A DNA stretch of 64,000 bases. Origin: Bacteroides sp. 519. Its GTDB lineage: Bacteria > Bacteroidota > Bacteroidia > Bacteroidales > Bacteroidaceae. Positions within the stretch are counted from its first letter, which is position 1, and each line of letters begins with the position of its first letter. Shown here piece after piece: positions 8,752 to 18,600 of the stretch. The notes under the pieces were generated by a model that was given only the letters and a program-made list of their open reading frames with translations, was not told where the DNA came from and ran no database searches. Position numbers and translations under genes: made by a program. Where the stretch lies: the NCBI RefSeq assembly GCF_010500955.1, contig NZ_QVMJ01000021.1:62001-126000 (forward strand), given 5' to 3'.

Positions 8752-9435
8752 TCACCCTTTCAACATATACCCTTTCTTCGGAATAGAAACAATGGATACC
8801 CCTGCATCCTTTGCCAGAGCTCTTCTTAAATATGTAATCTGCACATTTAAAGCAAGTGAGTTGGCATACGAATTATCACCCCATACAGCATCCAGAATTT
8901 GATTACGGGGAACTGCCGTATCAGGATTCTTTGCCAGTATCCGTAGTATTTCGGCTTGGCGTGAGGTTATCAACGTTTTATTATTGCCAGTACGTAGCTC
9001 GTTGGTATTGAAATCAAATACAGTATTACTGAATTTATATGTTTCTTCTTCTACGCTCTCCAAAGAATAGAGTTCGAACCTTTCGCTTATTCTTGCCAGT
9101 AGCTCTTCGGGATAAAAAGGTTTTGCCAGGTAATCATTGCCTTTCAAACTAAAACCTTTCAAGCGGTCGGACTTATCCGAACGGTCCGAAAGAAAGAATA
9201 TAAGTGTGTGTTTATCTGTTTCGCGGATTTTTTGAGCTACTTCAAAACCATTAAGGCCGGGCATGTTTATGTCGAGTAAAACCAGATCGGGTTTCACTAC
9301 CGGAAACTGTTCCAATGCTTTTTCACCATTACCGGTATAGGTAACATCGTAGCCTTCTTTCTCCAGAAACTTTTTCAGAATCATGGAGTATTTTAAATCA
9401 TCGTCGGCAAATAATATTTTTAGTGGTGCTTTCAT
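8752..9435 (-). CDS. OmpR-family response regulator
   Basis: A 227-residue two-domain regulator. The receiver has the acidic pocket ADDD (11-13), phospho-acceptor Asp55 in LLDINMPG, and the Lys in YLAKPF. The C-terminal winged helix (about 130-227) holds LTSRQAEILRILAKNPD-like and NVQITYLRRALAKDAG-like segments, ending IPKKGYMLKG. It binds DNA when phosphorylated by the sensor encoded just upstream. Its start overlaps the sensor's stop by four bases. It differs in sequence from Bacteroides RprY as I recall it, so no symbol is given. Confidence 0.93.
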   Translation of the reverse strand: MKAPLKILFADDDLKYSMILKKFLEKEGYDVTYTGNGEKALEQFPVVKPDLVLLDINMPGLNGFEVAQKIRETDKHTLIFFLSDRSDKSDRLKGFSLKGNDYLAKPFYPEELLARISERFELYSLESVEEETYKFSNTVFDFNTNELRTGNNKTLITSRQAEILRILAKNPDTAVPRNQILDAVWGDNSYANSLALNVQITYLRRALAKDAGVSIVSIPKKGYMLKG

Positions 9436-10925
9436 TGCGGTATGAATAATGTGATCGAAGTACCTTCGCCTATATGACTTTGCAAAGAAACACGTCCCTG
9501 GTGGGCTTCACTTATTAGTTTCACATAGCTTAACCCCAGTCCCAATCCCGGAATGTTATTATCGGGCAGGTTGCTACCCCGGTAAAACTTGGCAAAAACC
9601 CGGTCTTGCTCTACTACCGGAATACCGATTCCATTATCGGATACTGTTAGCCATAACTCATTCCCCTTTTTACGTGCTTTGATTTCTATATTCACTTTAT
9701 CGCCCGAATACTTAATGGCATTTTCAATAAGATTGCTCAGTACGTTTGCCAGATGTATTGGGTCGGCATCAATCATGGGCGATTCCATATCGAAATATCT
9801 TGAAAACTCCACTTGTTTACCATTGGGGATATTTATGAGGCGGATTACTTTCTCTGTTAGTTCGTGCAGGTCAAAGTGTACAAGGGTTAGTGGAGTATCA
9901 TCGCTATCGGCCCGTACCATATCTTTCAGTTTATTGAGGTAGGCCGAAAGATTATCGAGCTCAAACATGGAGTCTTGTATAACTTGTTCGGTAATGATTT
10001 CGTCGGACCGCATGTCTTTATCGCCCAAAAACGACACAAAGGTTTTAAGCGTTTGAACAGGACGTTTAAGTTCATGAATCATGGTGTTGACAAAGTTCTG
10101 CCTCAACTCGCCAATCTTTTTTTGTTTCAGGATGGTTTTAATCTGAAAAACAAGACAGCCAATAAGTATCAGGATAAGACTAAAGGCCAGAAACAATTGT
10201 ACAGCCATCCGGGTAAACAGCGGTTCAACCGGAATGGCAGTTTCAACTATAATTCCTTCTTTTTGAAACGGACTATATGCATAGGCCACCTGTAATCCTG
10301 GATTGGTTATGTGCCCTGTTCTTGTCCAACTAATTCTGTATATAGAATCATTCTGTGGCCAATCTAGCATTGTAAAACTATGTCCGGGGATATGGGCTGT
10401 AAGCAGCGAGTCGAACCTTGCTTTGCTGAATGGGCTGAAATGGTTGGTTACAGCCATATCCATAAATAATTGTATACTGTCTTGCGGTAGATCTCTGTTG
10501 ATTGAAAGTGATAATGCCTGGTCCTTATCATTAAAAGGTAATATTTCCTCACCAGAATAATCTAAGGAATCTATCCGTGAAAGAATATTGCTTAGCTGTT
10601 CTTTCTTTTGTGTTTTTGATAAAAGTGAGTCTTTATCGTAAATAAAAGCAAAAGCTATTTTCTTTAAGTCTTTGTGCGTCTCTTCATCGCCATAGCTTGT
10701 TCCTTCAAGGTTTGTATTTATAACATACGAATAGTTTGATTTTACTTTCTTTTTCCTTTCCATAAAATCATCATATCCTACCTTGTACATTTCTTGCGCA
10801 AGCTCTTCCGAATAGGCATCTAATACAAATTCATATTGATTGTATAACCAATATGCCTGTACCCCAATCAAAAGAAGCGCAGAAAGTAGGGACAGGACCC
10901 ACACAACACGAATTCTCTTCTCCAT
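9432..10925 (-). CDS. Membrane sensor histidine kinase
   Basis: A 497-residue kinase with a first transmembrane helix (about 8-28), a periplasmic sensor domain to about 230, and a second helix near 235-260. The dimerisation helix has the phospho-acceptor in MIHELKRPVQTL. The ATPase domain shows N-box NLIENAIKYS, G1 DNGIGIP and G2 GLGLGLSYV. It pairs with the response regulator that overlaps its 3' end. The signal it senses is unknown. A promoter-like pair of boxes lies at 10945-10975. Confidence 0.93.
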   Translation of the reverse strand: MEKRIRVVWVLSLLSALLLIGVQAYWLYNQYEFVLDAYSEELAQEMYKVGYDDFMERKKKVKSNYSYVINTNLEGTSYGDEETHKDLKKIAFAFIYDKDSLLSKTQKKEQLSNILSRIDSLDYSGEEILPFNDKDQALSLSINRDLPQDSIQLFMDMAVTNHFSPFSKARFDSLLTAHIPGHSFTMLDWPQNDSIYRISWTRTGHITNPGLQVAYAYSPFQKEGIIVETAIPVEPLFTRMAVQLFLAFSLILILIGCLVFQIKTILKQKKIGELRQNFVNTMIHELKRPVQTLKTFVSFLGDKDMRSDEIITEQVIQDSMFELDNLSAYLNKLKDMVRADSDDTPLTLVHFDLHELTEKVIRLINIPNGKQVEFSRYFDMESPMIDADPIHLANVLSNLIENAIKYSGDKVNIEIKARKKGNELWLTVSDNGIGIPVVEQDRVFAKFYRGSNLPDNNIPGLGLGLSYVKLISEAHQGRVSLQSHIGEGTSITLFIPQ

Positions 10926-10944
10926 TTACCAAAAATGTTTCCGG

Positions 10945-10975
10945 CAAATATATAAAGGACATGCAAACAATGCAA
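10945..10975 (-). promoter_or_regulatory. Likely promoter of the two-component operon
   Basis: On the minus strand a -7 box TATATTTG (10945-10952) has a TTG (10973-10975) 20 bp upstream, the spacing of the Bacteroidetes consensus. The sensor start codon lies about 20 bases downstream. Confidence 0.55.
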
Positions 10976-11031
10976 CCTGTGGAGGTGTTTTTTATGTGCG
11001 AGTAATAAATTAGTAATAGTTAATATAAAAA

Positions 11032-11592
11032 TTACCAATCGAATGCTTTGACTGTTTTATTGTTGAGTGCCAGTTCTTCAAGTTTCTTTTTATATTGAAT
11101 ACTTCCTTCGCTAATAATGCGTCCTGTTTCTTCTGCCTCGGTACCAAATATAACAACGGGAGTTTCCCAGTTCATTCCTGCATGTAAAGCACTGGCCTGA
11201 TACGGGCGTAAAATCTCGTCAATGGTAAATTTATATTTACCGCCACTGCGGTATGCATTGCAATCGCTACCGGTTGTAACAACTATTTGCAAGCATTTAC
11301 CCAGTACAACTGGTGTACGCGAAAGGGAATAGAATATTTCGTCCATCCACTTTTTAAGCATATATGGTGCCGACATCCAATATATCGGGAACTGAAATAC
11401 CAGTACCTCCGAATCAAAAAGGATATCTGTCCATGTTTCAAGATCCATCATCTGAATTTGTTCTTCGTATAAATTGTAAACTGTAACAAACTCCAGATTC
11501 TTTACCGACTCCATTAATTCTTTATTAGCTTTCGACTCCGGCAAATTGGGGTGTGCTAAAATAACTGTAACTCTACCACGCTCTTTTGTCAT
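11032..11592 (-). CDS. NAD(P)H-dependent quinone-type oxidoreductase, flavodoxin fold
   Basis: A 186-residue flavoprotein of the MdaB/KefF (Flavodoxin_2) family. It has an N-terminal strand-loop VTVILAHPNLPESKAN, the hallmark FPIYWMSAPYMLKKWMDEIF, and VTTGSDCNAY in the middle. Such enzymes bind FMN or FAD and reduce quinones or electrophiles by two electrons. Family enzymes sometimes serve as ancillary subunits of K+ efflux systems, but no such transporter is near. It is transcribed alone. Confidence 0.88.
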   Translation of the reverse strand: MTKERGRVTVILAHPNLPESKANKELMESVKNLEFVTVYNLYEEQIQMMDLETWTDILFDSEVLVFQFPIYWMSAPYMLKKWMDEIFYSLSRTPVVLGKCLQIVVTTGSDCNAYRSGGKYKFTIDEILRPYQASALHAGMNWETPVVIFGTEAEETGRIISEGSIQYKKKLEELALNNKTVKAFDW

Positions 11593-11665
11593 AAGTTTTA
11601 ATGTTCTATGTTAATATTTTAATTAGGATAACATAAAAGAAACAAAATATTAGCAAAAAGGTTGA

Positions 11666-11755
11666 TTGAGTGATGAGTAATGAGTGATGAGTTTTGAGTG
11701 ATGAGTAAACGATGCCGCATGGCAACTCAAAACTCAAAACTCATCACTCATTACT
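11666..11755. repeat. Palindrome with TGAGT-word arms and CGATGCCGCATGG centre
   Basis: Arms consist of TGATGAGTAATGAG-like words and their reverse complement. The centre AACGATGCCGCATGG is the same as at 2462-2586. Its right edge abuts the remnant of a TonB-dependent receptor. Confidence 0.85.
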
Positions 11756-11760
11756 TTAAG

Positions 11761-11955
11761 CGTAATATTTCAGTAATATTTTTAGATGCTTCTCTGCGGT
11801 GGAGTTCGGGTTCATGGCAAGTGAATCTTCATGCAAATAATTTGCTGGATAAGAGGAGGTATGGATATACACAGTATTCTTCTTTGCAGAGTTATACTTC
11901 GTGGATAGATGTTCGGGGAAGGGAGTTTTTGGTTGAGGTGGGGTATCGGTTTTAA
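11761..11955 (+). pseudogene. 3' remnant of a TonB-dependent outer-membrane receptor
   Basis: About 60 codons read LDASLRWSSGSWQVNLHANN, then LLDKRRYGYTQYSS, ending FLVEVGYRF. Both the NNLLDKRRY box and an aromatic C-terminal residue after alternating residues are typical of the last beta strands of TonB-dependent receptors. The plug and most of the barrel are missing, and a palindromic repeat sits directly at the 5' edge. A hairpin follows the stop as at a genuine gene end. The likely origin is deletion of the 5' part of a receptor gene. Confidence 0.75.
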
Positions 11956-11975
11956 AATACTGTAGTGAATAACAA

Positions 11976-12004
11976 ACTCCCAATGAAATCACTTCATCGG
12001 GAGT
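11976..12004. terminator. Hairpin after the receptor remnant
   Basis: Inverted repeat ACTCCC..ATGAA with TTCAT.GGGAGT just past the remnant's stop, without a strong T-tail. It is probably the old terminator of the lost gene. Confidence 0.45.
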
Positions 12005-12112
12005 CTATAAAATAGTTACGTAATAAAATTATGACTAATTAATTCAATTCTGATACTGCAAAGGTAATGCTGTTTGAATATACCCGCAATACCTTAAAGT
12101 AGGTATTTTGCG

Positions 12113-13333
12113 CTACAACAACACAATACCAGCTTCAATAATTACTCCTTTATCATACGTTCTTGCTTTATTATAATACCGGCTTCCTCCATATCCCCCG
12201 GTGACAAATACGCCCAGTTGCTTTGATACTTTGTATTCCAGATTAATCCTTGCCTGCAAAGCATAGAGGCGAGCAGGAGTATGCTCGTTTTTCTTTTTGT
12301 TATTGAATAATTCAATATGCTGAAAGCCAAGGTCACCGCTTATATACAGTTTCTTATACAAAGGTAGTTCCAGCCCCGCCCGGTAGAAAGCCGATGCAGA
12401 GAACTTATCACTAAAATCCAGATAATAAGGACCTACACCTAATATGGTGTAAAGTAACTTATTCTTGAAACGGGCAGCAACATTCATCTTTGTTGCATTT
12501 CCGCCAAAAAACATCCATTGTACTTTGGTTTCGGGATTTGCATTTACCAATCCTAGCTGAAAGCCTTTAGTCTTTTGATTGTAGTAATTGAAGATTCCTA
12601 CCTGAACCCCATTTAACTCTTCGGCCATATTAACAGAACCCAGTTGCAAACCAGAAGCTTTGTTGCCTGCAATGTTCATTCCACCGGAAATCTGAACACC
12701 AGCTGCATCTCTACCAGTGATATTTAATAATCCGGTAACCTGAACTCCACTCGTGCTGCCACCAACTACATTAGACAATCCGGAAACAGTTACTCCTTTG
12801 TTTCCTTCGCCAACAATATTTGCAAGACCAGCAATGTTTACACCCGCAAATTCATTTCCGGCAATATTTAATAAGCTACTAACCAGAGCGCCTTTTGAAT
12901 TATCACCCGTAATATTAGCCAATCCTGCTGCAAGTAAACCTTTGCTTTCGTTCCCTGCAATGTTAATAAGGCCGGTTATGCCTATACCTACCATGCTATC
13001 GCCCGACACATTACTGATTCCCGAGATTTGTATTCCTTTCATTTCTCCTCCGGCAATATTGGCAATTCCGGATACCTGTATGCCCAGCGCACTGTCGCTA
13101 ACAGTACTAGCCAGTATATTTATACTAACCCCCTGTAGCCTGTTGATGGCACTAAGTACCCCCAAGTTGAAATAAGTAGTTTGATCACTCTCTAATGGCT
13201 GGGTGCTGATGCCTTTCCACAACGATAAATTAATTCCGGCACTTTTATTTTGTCCCTGTAAGGAAATGGCAGCCAGTAAAACAGCTGCCATTATTAATAG
13301 TTTGAACCTAAAATTCATAATTCTTAATTTCAT
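12113..13333 (-). CDS. Surface protein with 16-residue repeats (LA_2272-like)
   Basis: A 406-residue protein with a signal peptide (ending near LQGQ, about residue 28). Nine or so tandem 16-residue units (about 82-230) follow the pattern G-[IV]-x-[IV]-[ST]-G-[LI]-x-N-[IV]-x-G plus four variable residues. The C-terminal half resembles an outer-membrane barrel-like domain with alternating strands and ends in VIIEAGIVLL. It fits the LA_2272 type of surface-repeat protein as I recall that family. ATG at 13318 is an alternative start. The function is unknown. Confidence 0.7.
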   Translation of the reverse strand: MKLRIMNFRFKLLIMAAVLLAAISLQGQNKSAGINLSLWKGISTQPLESDQTTYFNLGVLSAINRLQGVSINILASTVSDSALGIQVSGIANIAGGEMKGIQISGISNVSGDSMVGIGITGLINIAGNESKGLLAAGLANITGDNSKGALVSSLLNIAGNEFAGVNIAGLANIVGEGNKGVTVSGLSNVVGGSTSGVQVTGLLNITGRDAAGVQISGGMNIAGNKASGLQLGSVNMAEELNGVQVGIFNYYNQKTKGFQLGLVNANPETKVQWMFFGGNATKMNVAARFKNKLLYTILGVGPYYLDFSDKFSASAFYRAGLELPLYKKLYISGDLGFQHIELFNNKKKNEHTPARLYALQARINLEYKVSKQLGVFVTGGYGGSRYYNKARTYDKGVIIEAGIVLL

Positions 13334-13340
13334 ATTACAG

Positions 13341-13475
13341 AATGGAAGGAGTTAAAGGGAGTTATCAGGAGCTTTGCTCCTTAGGAGTTATAGCTTTAAG
13401 ATACTTAAGAGCATTTAGAGCATCTAAAGCTTTAACTCCTTTAACTCCTAGCGAAGCGATAACTCCTTCCATTCT
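13341..13475. repeat. Palindrome of GGAGTTA words
   Basis: Left arm AATGGAAGGAGTTAAAGGGAG, right arm its approximate reverse complement, with sub-hairpins such as AGGAGCTTTGCTCCT inside. The right arm is nearly identical to the single copy at 1932-1990. It separates two minus-strand genes. Confidence 0.8.
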
Positions 13476-13483
13476 TAACTTCT

Positions 13484-15139
13484 TTATCCTTTGGCTTCCT
13501 GATACAAGAAACGTTTAATACTCTTTTTGGGTGTCTTTTCAAACTCTTCCGGATAAACTTTCATTTTGGCTATCTGGCTGTAAGCCGGAAGCGAGTTATT
13601 CAGTGTAATCCGGTTTTCTTCCATAACCCTTTCCATATCTTCGGCTTTTAATCCATTGGCAAATGCTTCATCAAAGTCGGGATATACCAGTCCAACCAGT
13701 TTACCGTTTTGCTGCACAATAATACTTTCCGATACATAAGGCAGGTTGTTAAGCTTGTCTTCTATCTCTTCCGGATAAATGTTTTGTCCGCTGGCACCTA
13801 ACAACAGGTTTTTGCTTCTACCTTTTATGGTAACATTTCCTTCTGCATCCATTACGCCCAAGTCTCCGGTATGAAGCCATCCATCTTTTAAAACTTCTTT
13901 GGTAGCTTCCTCGTTCTTGTAATAACCAAGCATTACGTTATCGCCACGGCATACAATTTCGCCTACTACATTTTCGGGGTCGGGCGACAGTATTTTCACT
14001 TCCATTCTAGGCGTTCCCTTTCCGCACGAACCCATCTTAAACTTCTTCCAGTCTTCGTAACAGATAATTGGTCCGGTTTCGGTCATACCATAACCAACAG
14101 TATAAGGGAATTCAATCATTTTAAGGAAGTACTCTACATCCTGGTTGAAAGCAGCTCCACCCACTACAACCTCGTAGAAGTTTCCACCGAACGCATTGAT
14201 AACCTGCTCGCGAACGGCTGATTTAATTTTATCGTTGATGATAGGTACTTTCAATAATATCTTCATTGCAGGAGTCTGCAACTTAGGAAGTACATTCTTC
14301 TTTATAATCTTTTCTATAATCAGAGGTACAGCAATAACCAGGTTGGGTTTAACCTCGGCAAAGGCTTGGAATATAATCTTCGGACTTGGGGTGCGGGTGA
14401 GGAAGTAAATGTGGCAACCTTTGGCAAACTCATATAGAAACTCAAAAGCCAACCCATACATGTGTGCCATTGGAAGCATGGAAATCAGTTTGTCGCCGGC
14501 TTTAAGGTTTAATACCTGATAAGCAAAAGCAACATTCGACCATAAACTGCGGTAAGGCAACATTACTCCTTTTGAATAGCTTGTAGTACCCGAAGTATAA
14601 TTGATTACAGCTAGTTCTTCTCTTTCTTCCTCATGGTACTTAACATGTTCTTGCCGGAAGTTCTTAGGATATTTCTTCCCAAACATTTCATTCAGATGTT
14701 CGCGGGCATAATCAAGTTTCTTGCTACGCGATACCAGGATAGAGAAATCATCAATGGCAAGAATACCTTCGAGCAGGGGCATGTGACTTTCGTTCAGGTT
14801 CTCCCAAACCATATCGCCAACAAAAAGCAATTTAGCTTCAGAGTGGTTAACAATGTTATGAACATTGTCTGATTTAAACTCGTGTAGTATAGGAACTGCT
14901 ACTGCTCCATAGGTAAGAGCTGCCAGGAAAACTACTCCCCAGTGCGAACTGTTACGTCCACAAAGTGCTATTTTATCTCCTTTCTTAACACCGCTCTCCT
15001 CAAAGATGATATGTATTTTCTCTATTTTTCGGGCTACATCTTTGTATTGTAAGGTAGCGCCGTTATAATCGGTCAAAGCATCCAGATCCCAATTATTCTT
15101 TATACTATTCTCAATATAAGCAATAAAAGTTTGTTCCAT
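13484..15139 (-). CDS. AMP-forming acyl-CoA synthetase (long-chain fatty acid type)
   Basis: A 551-residue ANL-superfamily enzyme. Visible core motifs are the P-loop YTSGTTSYSKGVMLP (near 180), GYGMTETGPI, the hinge HTGDLGVMDAEG with ITIKGRSKNLLL-like residues, and the C-terminal catalytic Lys in KTPKKSIKRFLY. It activates a fatty acid with ATP and loads CoA. Length and motifs fit FadD-type long-chain ligases, although the substrate is not fixed by the sequence. It has its own well-formed promoter at 15169-15199. Confidence 0.9.
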   Translation of the reverse strand: MEQTFIAYIENSIKNNWDLDALTDYNGATLQYKDVARKIEKIHIIFEESGVKKGDKIALCGRNSSHWGVVFLAALTYGAVAVPILHEFKSDNVHNIVNHSEAKLLFVGDMVWENLNESHMPLLEGILAIDDFSILVSRSKKLDYAREHLNEMFGKKYPKNFRQEHVKYHEEEREELAVINYTSGTTSYSKGVMLPYRSLWSNVAFAYQVLNLKAGDKLISMLPMAHMYGLAFEFLYEFAKGCHIYFLTRTPSPKIIFQAFAEVKPNLVIAVPLIIEKIIKKNVLPKLQTPAMKILLKVPIINDKIKSAVREQVINAFGGNFYEVVVGGAAFNQDVEYFLKMIEFPYTVGYGMTETGPIICYEDWKKFKMGSCGKGTPRMEVKILSPDPENVVGEIVCRGDNVMLGYYKNEEATKEVLKDGWLHTGDLGVMDAEGNVTIKGRSKNLLLGASGQNIYPEEIEDKLNNLPYVSESIIVQQNGKLVGLVYPDFDEAFANGLKAEDMERVMEENRITLNNSLPAYSQIAKMKVYPEEFEKTPKKSIKRFLYQEAKG

Positions 15140-15168
15140 ACCAATTGCACATTTGTTTCTAATTTGCG

Positions 15169-15199
15169 CAAATATATGTTTTTATCACTTCACTCCAAA
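15169..15199 (-). promoter_or_regulatory. Promoter of the acyl-CoA synthetase gene
   Basis: On the minus strand the -33 box TTTG (15196-15199) and -7 box TATATTTG (15169-15176) are 19 bp apart, matching the Bacteroidetes consensus. The start codon is about 30 bases downstream. Confidence 0.75.
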
Positions 15200-15222
15200 C
15201 ATTTTAGCCAATAAAATACAAA

Positions 15223-15334
15223 AAAAGCACGAAAGCATGAAGGCGCGAAAGCATGAAGGCGCGAAAGCACGAAGGCGTGAAAGGGTACAAATCTAATAAT
15301 CCGCACAGTATCCTTTCGCGCCTTCGCGCTTTTA
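15223..15334. repeat. Palindrome of GCGCGAAAG words
   Basis: The left arm has four or so copies of a GCATGAAGGCGCGAAA-like word. The right arm reads CTTTCGCGCCTTCGCGCTTT. It directly precedes the ~290-bp repeated element. Confidence 0.8.
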
Positions 15335-15339
15335 CACAT

Positions 15340-15630
15340 TCTTAACCCTTAGCTATTCACCTTAAATCTCTTTCCAGTACCCTTGGCATGTTCCTCCGTA
15401 GTTCTCTTTGGAAAGTTCTGTAGTTCTCTTTGGGAAACTCCGTAGCTTTCTGTGGAAAACTCTGTAGTTCTCCGCAGAAAACGCTGTAGTTTTATAAAAA
15501 TAAAATGCGGGAATGGCAGTAATTTCAAATCACTAACATTCCCGCATTATACCTGCATATCTTGCGTTATGCCAAAGATACGAAATTTCGGTGATATATG
15601 CAACTATGTATTAACATATAGAAACACTTG
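15340..15630. repeat. ~290-bp intergenic element, copy 1, with a 5 x 22-bp array
   Basis: It is similar along its length to 45830-46120, on the same strand. Inside it, five units start at 15394, 15416, 15438, 15460 and 15482 (exactly 22 bp), each with CT[CG]TGTAG-like then TTTCTxxGGAAA. The array is followed by a hairpin TGCGGGAATG...CATTCCCGCA (about 15506-15546) and an AT-rich tail GATATATGCAACTATGTATT. Both copies end upstream of a plus-strand gene. No coding potential is evident. I recognise no RNA family. Confidence 0.8.
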
Positions 15631-15655
15631 GATATGCATAAAAAAGATACCTTTG
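15628..15655 (+). promoter_or_regulatory. Likely promoter of the giant sensor gene
   Basis: A -7 box TACCTTTG (15648-15655) with TTG (15628-15630) 17 bp upstream. The start codon is 30 bases further on. It lies at the edge of the ~290-bp repeated element. Confidence 0.55.
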
Positions 15656-15685
15656 TATTTTCTACTAACTACTAACTGCTAATAA

Positions 15686-18600
15686 ATGAGGCATTGTTTT
15701 CTTATCATAGTAATCCCTTTACTATTTATATCCTTTTTGGTTTCCTGTATTGGTACCGCTCCAACTAAGGAAGTGCAGTTAATCGATTCATTGAACAGAC
15801 GGGCTTACAATTATCGTTATAAAGACCTTGAAAAAACTTTCGAGTCGGCATGGATTGCCTACGAAGAGGCTAATCTGTATACTACCGGCAAGGCAGAAGC
15901 ATGTAATAACCTGGGTTTTTATGCCTTTATGCAAATGAACTTTGATAGGGCCGAACAATTTTTTCGCGAAGTATATAATCTAACGCAAAATGAACTTGAA
16001 CTACTGATTGCTGATGTTGGATTGATGAAAATCTATCAGCGTACAGCCATGAATAAGGAGTTTTACGACTATCGTAATAATGCCATTCAACGCATAAAAC
16101 GTATTGATGAAGATCGTAGTTTATTTATTGAAACCAATGAAAAGAAACGGTTAAACTTTGCACTGACAGAATTCTCTATTGTTTCGGCCATTTACTATTA
16201 TTATCTGCAACAAGTGCCGGAAGCGCTTATGTCGATAAACGAAATTAAGCCCGATATAGAATTAGTTAATGATACCAGCCAGATATTGTATTATCACTAT
16301 ATAAAAGGATCGGCTTCGTTAACAGGCGAAAGCACCCCCGACGGCAGACGTTTGGCCGAGTTTGATGAACTGTTTAAAACCTGGCGACTCGCATCGCAGG
16401 GAGATTATCTTTATTTCGAAGGAAACGGTTTGCAGGGATTGGCTAATCTGATGATCTCGCCGGATAATCTTCGACTCTTTATGAACAGGCGGTCGCATGC
16501 GCTGTCTCAATTTGGGCTTCCGGTTGATTCATTGTTGCCTTTGGAACTGGCACGGAAAGCATTGGCTAAGTTTCAGCAATACAATGATATTTATCAGATT
16601 GCAGGGGCTTATGTGTCTATCGGCCGGTATTTAAACGAACGGGGATATCATCAGGAAGCGTTAGACACATTAGTAAAGTCTTTGGAATGTGTAAACACCC
16701 ACCACAGAATGTATTATACAGATATACATAACAAACTGGATGGGTTAAAACCGTATGTAGAAAAAGATACCATATACACAGAAACCACTTGGATGGCTGG
16801 CGAAAAGTTTACGGTGAAAACAGTTCCGGAATGGATTTCCCGAATCCGCGAGCAGTTAAGCGTAGCTTATGCCGGGTTAGGAATGAAACCCCAATCGGAT
16901 TATAACCGGGATATCTATTTGGAGATTCTTAAAATCACCCGGCAGAATAAAGAATTAGAAAGCAGGTTTTTGCTTTTGCAACAAGAGTCTCATCAACTCA
17001 ACTTTCTGTTGCTTTTTGTACTTGTGGGGTTTATTCTGCTTATTATTCTCTTCTGGATATTTAATAAGCACTCGCAGAAACGCAACCGTGAACATACAGC
17101 CCGCTTAGAATTAACTCTGGATATTTGCCAGAAAGTAACTTCGTCTATCCCATCCGATGTAGAAGATGAGGAAGATATGGTGAATGAAATCTGTGCTTCT
17201 ATCCTGCCCGACATGAATAAACTGCTGGGAGCTCAAAACGTATCTATTCGGTTGCCCGATGCCCCGATACCAGTTGCTGATGAGGCAAACAATGCAATAT
17301 CATCATTTTCATTATATGTGCCTGATAAAGAAGAGCCTCTAGGAGTTTTTGTTATAGCTACAGATCGGGTGTTGTCGAAAGACGATCAGGCACTTGTAAA
17401 TATAATCACTCCGTATATTGCATGGTCTATAGATAATGGTATGACCTTATTGTCGCTAGGCGATGAACGGGAAAGACTGGAAAAAGAAAAATATATATAC
17501 GAACAGCACATTGCCCGAAGCAAGCGCGAGAATATTATAAAGAAAGCTTGTTTGGCCATTGTTAACGGCATTGTGCCGTACATTGACAGGATTATAAACG
17601 AAATCTATAAACTTAGGGAAAAAGGATTTATTCACAACAAGGAGGTTAAAACAGAAAAGTATCAGTATATAGATGAACTGGTTACCACCATAAACGAGTA
17701 CAATGATATCCTTGCTTTGTGGATTAAGATGAAACAAGGTACATTGAGCCTCAATGTTGAGAACTTTGCTTTGGAAGAACTTTTTGACTTGGTGAAGAAA
17801 GGCAGGAAAACCTTTGAAATGAAACAGCAAAGTTTTACCATTCGGCCAACCGAAGCCATAATCAAAGCCGATAAAGCATTGACCCTTTTTATGATTAACA
17901 CTTTGACCGAGAATGCCCGAAAATATACTCAGGAAGGCGGCGAAGTAAAAGTCTATGCTCATACTACCGAAGAGTATGTAGAAATATCTGTTGAAGACAA
18001 CGGCAGAGGCTTATCGCCCGAAGATGTAGCTTTGATAAAAGATGAAAAGGTATACGACTCCCGAATGATAGGGATAAGCGATGAGAAGGCAGAAGATCTT
18101 AAAAAACTGAAAGGTAGTGGTTTCGGGTTGATGAATTGTAAAGGGATTATCGAAAAGTATAAGAAAACCAATAAACTGTTTCATGTTTGTTTGTTCAGTG
18201 TAGAAAGCAGGTTGGGCAAAGGCAGTCGTTTCTTTTTCCGGTTGCCATTGGGCGTGCGCAAGAATCTGATGTTGTGGCTGGGCATCTTTATGATGTTTGG
18301 GTTCTCTTCTTGTCACAAACAAAATCAACCAACCAAAATTCCGGCTTTAGATTCGCTCACTTTGGCCGAGAGCATTGAATACGATCGGTTATTGACTCAA
18401 GCTTCATTATACGCAGATACGGCATATTACTGTAATGTTATAGAAGAATACGAAATGGCTTTAACGTATATTGATTCTTCCATGACGTATTTAAATAAAC
18501 ACTATAAACAATACTCTTCAAAGCAATTGGCCTATATGTCTTTGAATGATAATGATATTCCGGCCGAATTAATTTGGTGGGACCAACCTTTCACCTCCGA

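Noticed and set aside
8752..10925. RprXY two-component pair.
   Set aside because: The receiver's sequence does not match RprY of Bacteroides as I recall it, so no symbol was given.
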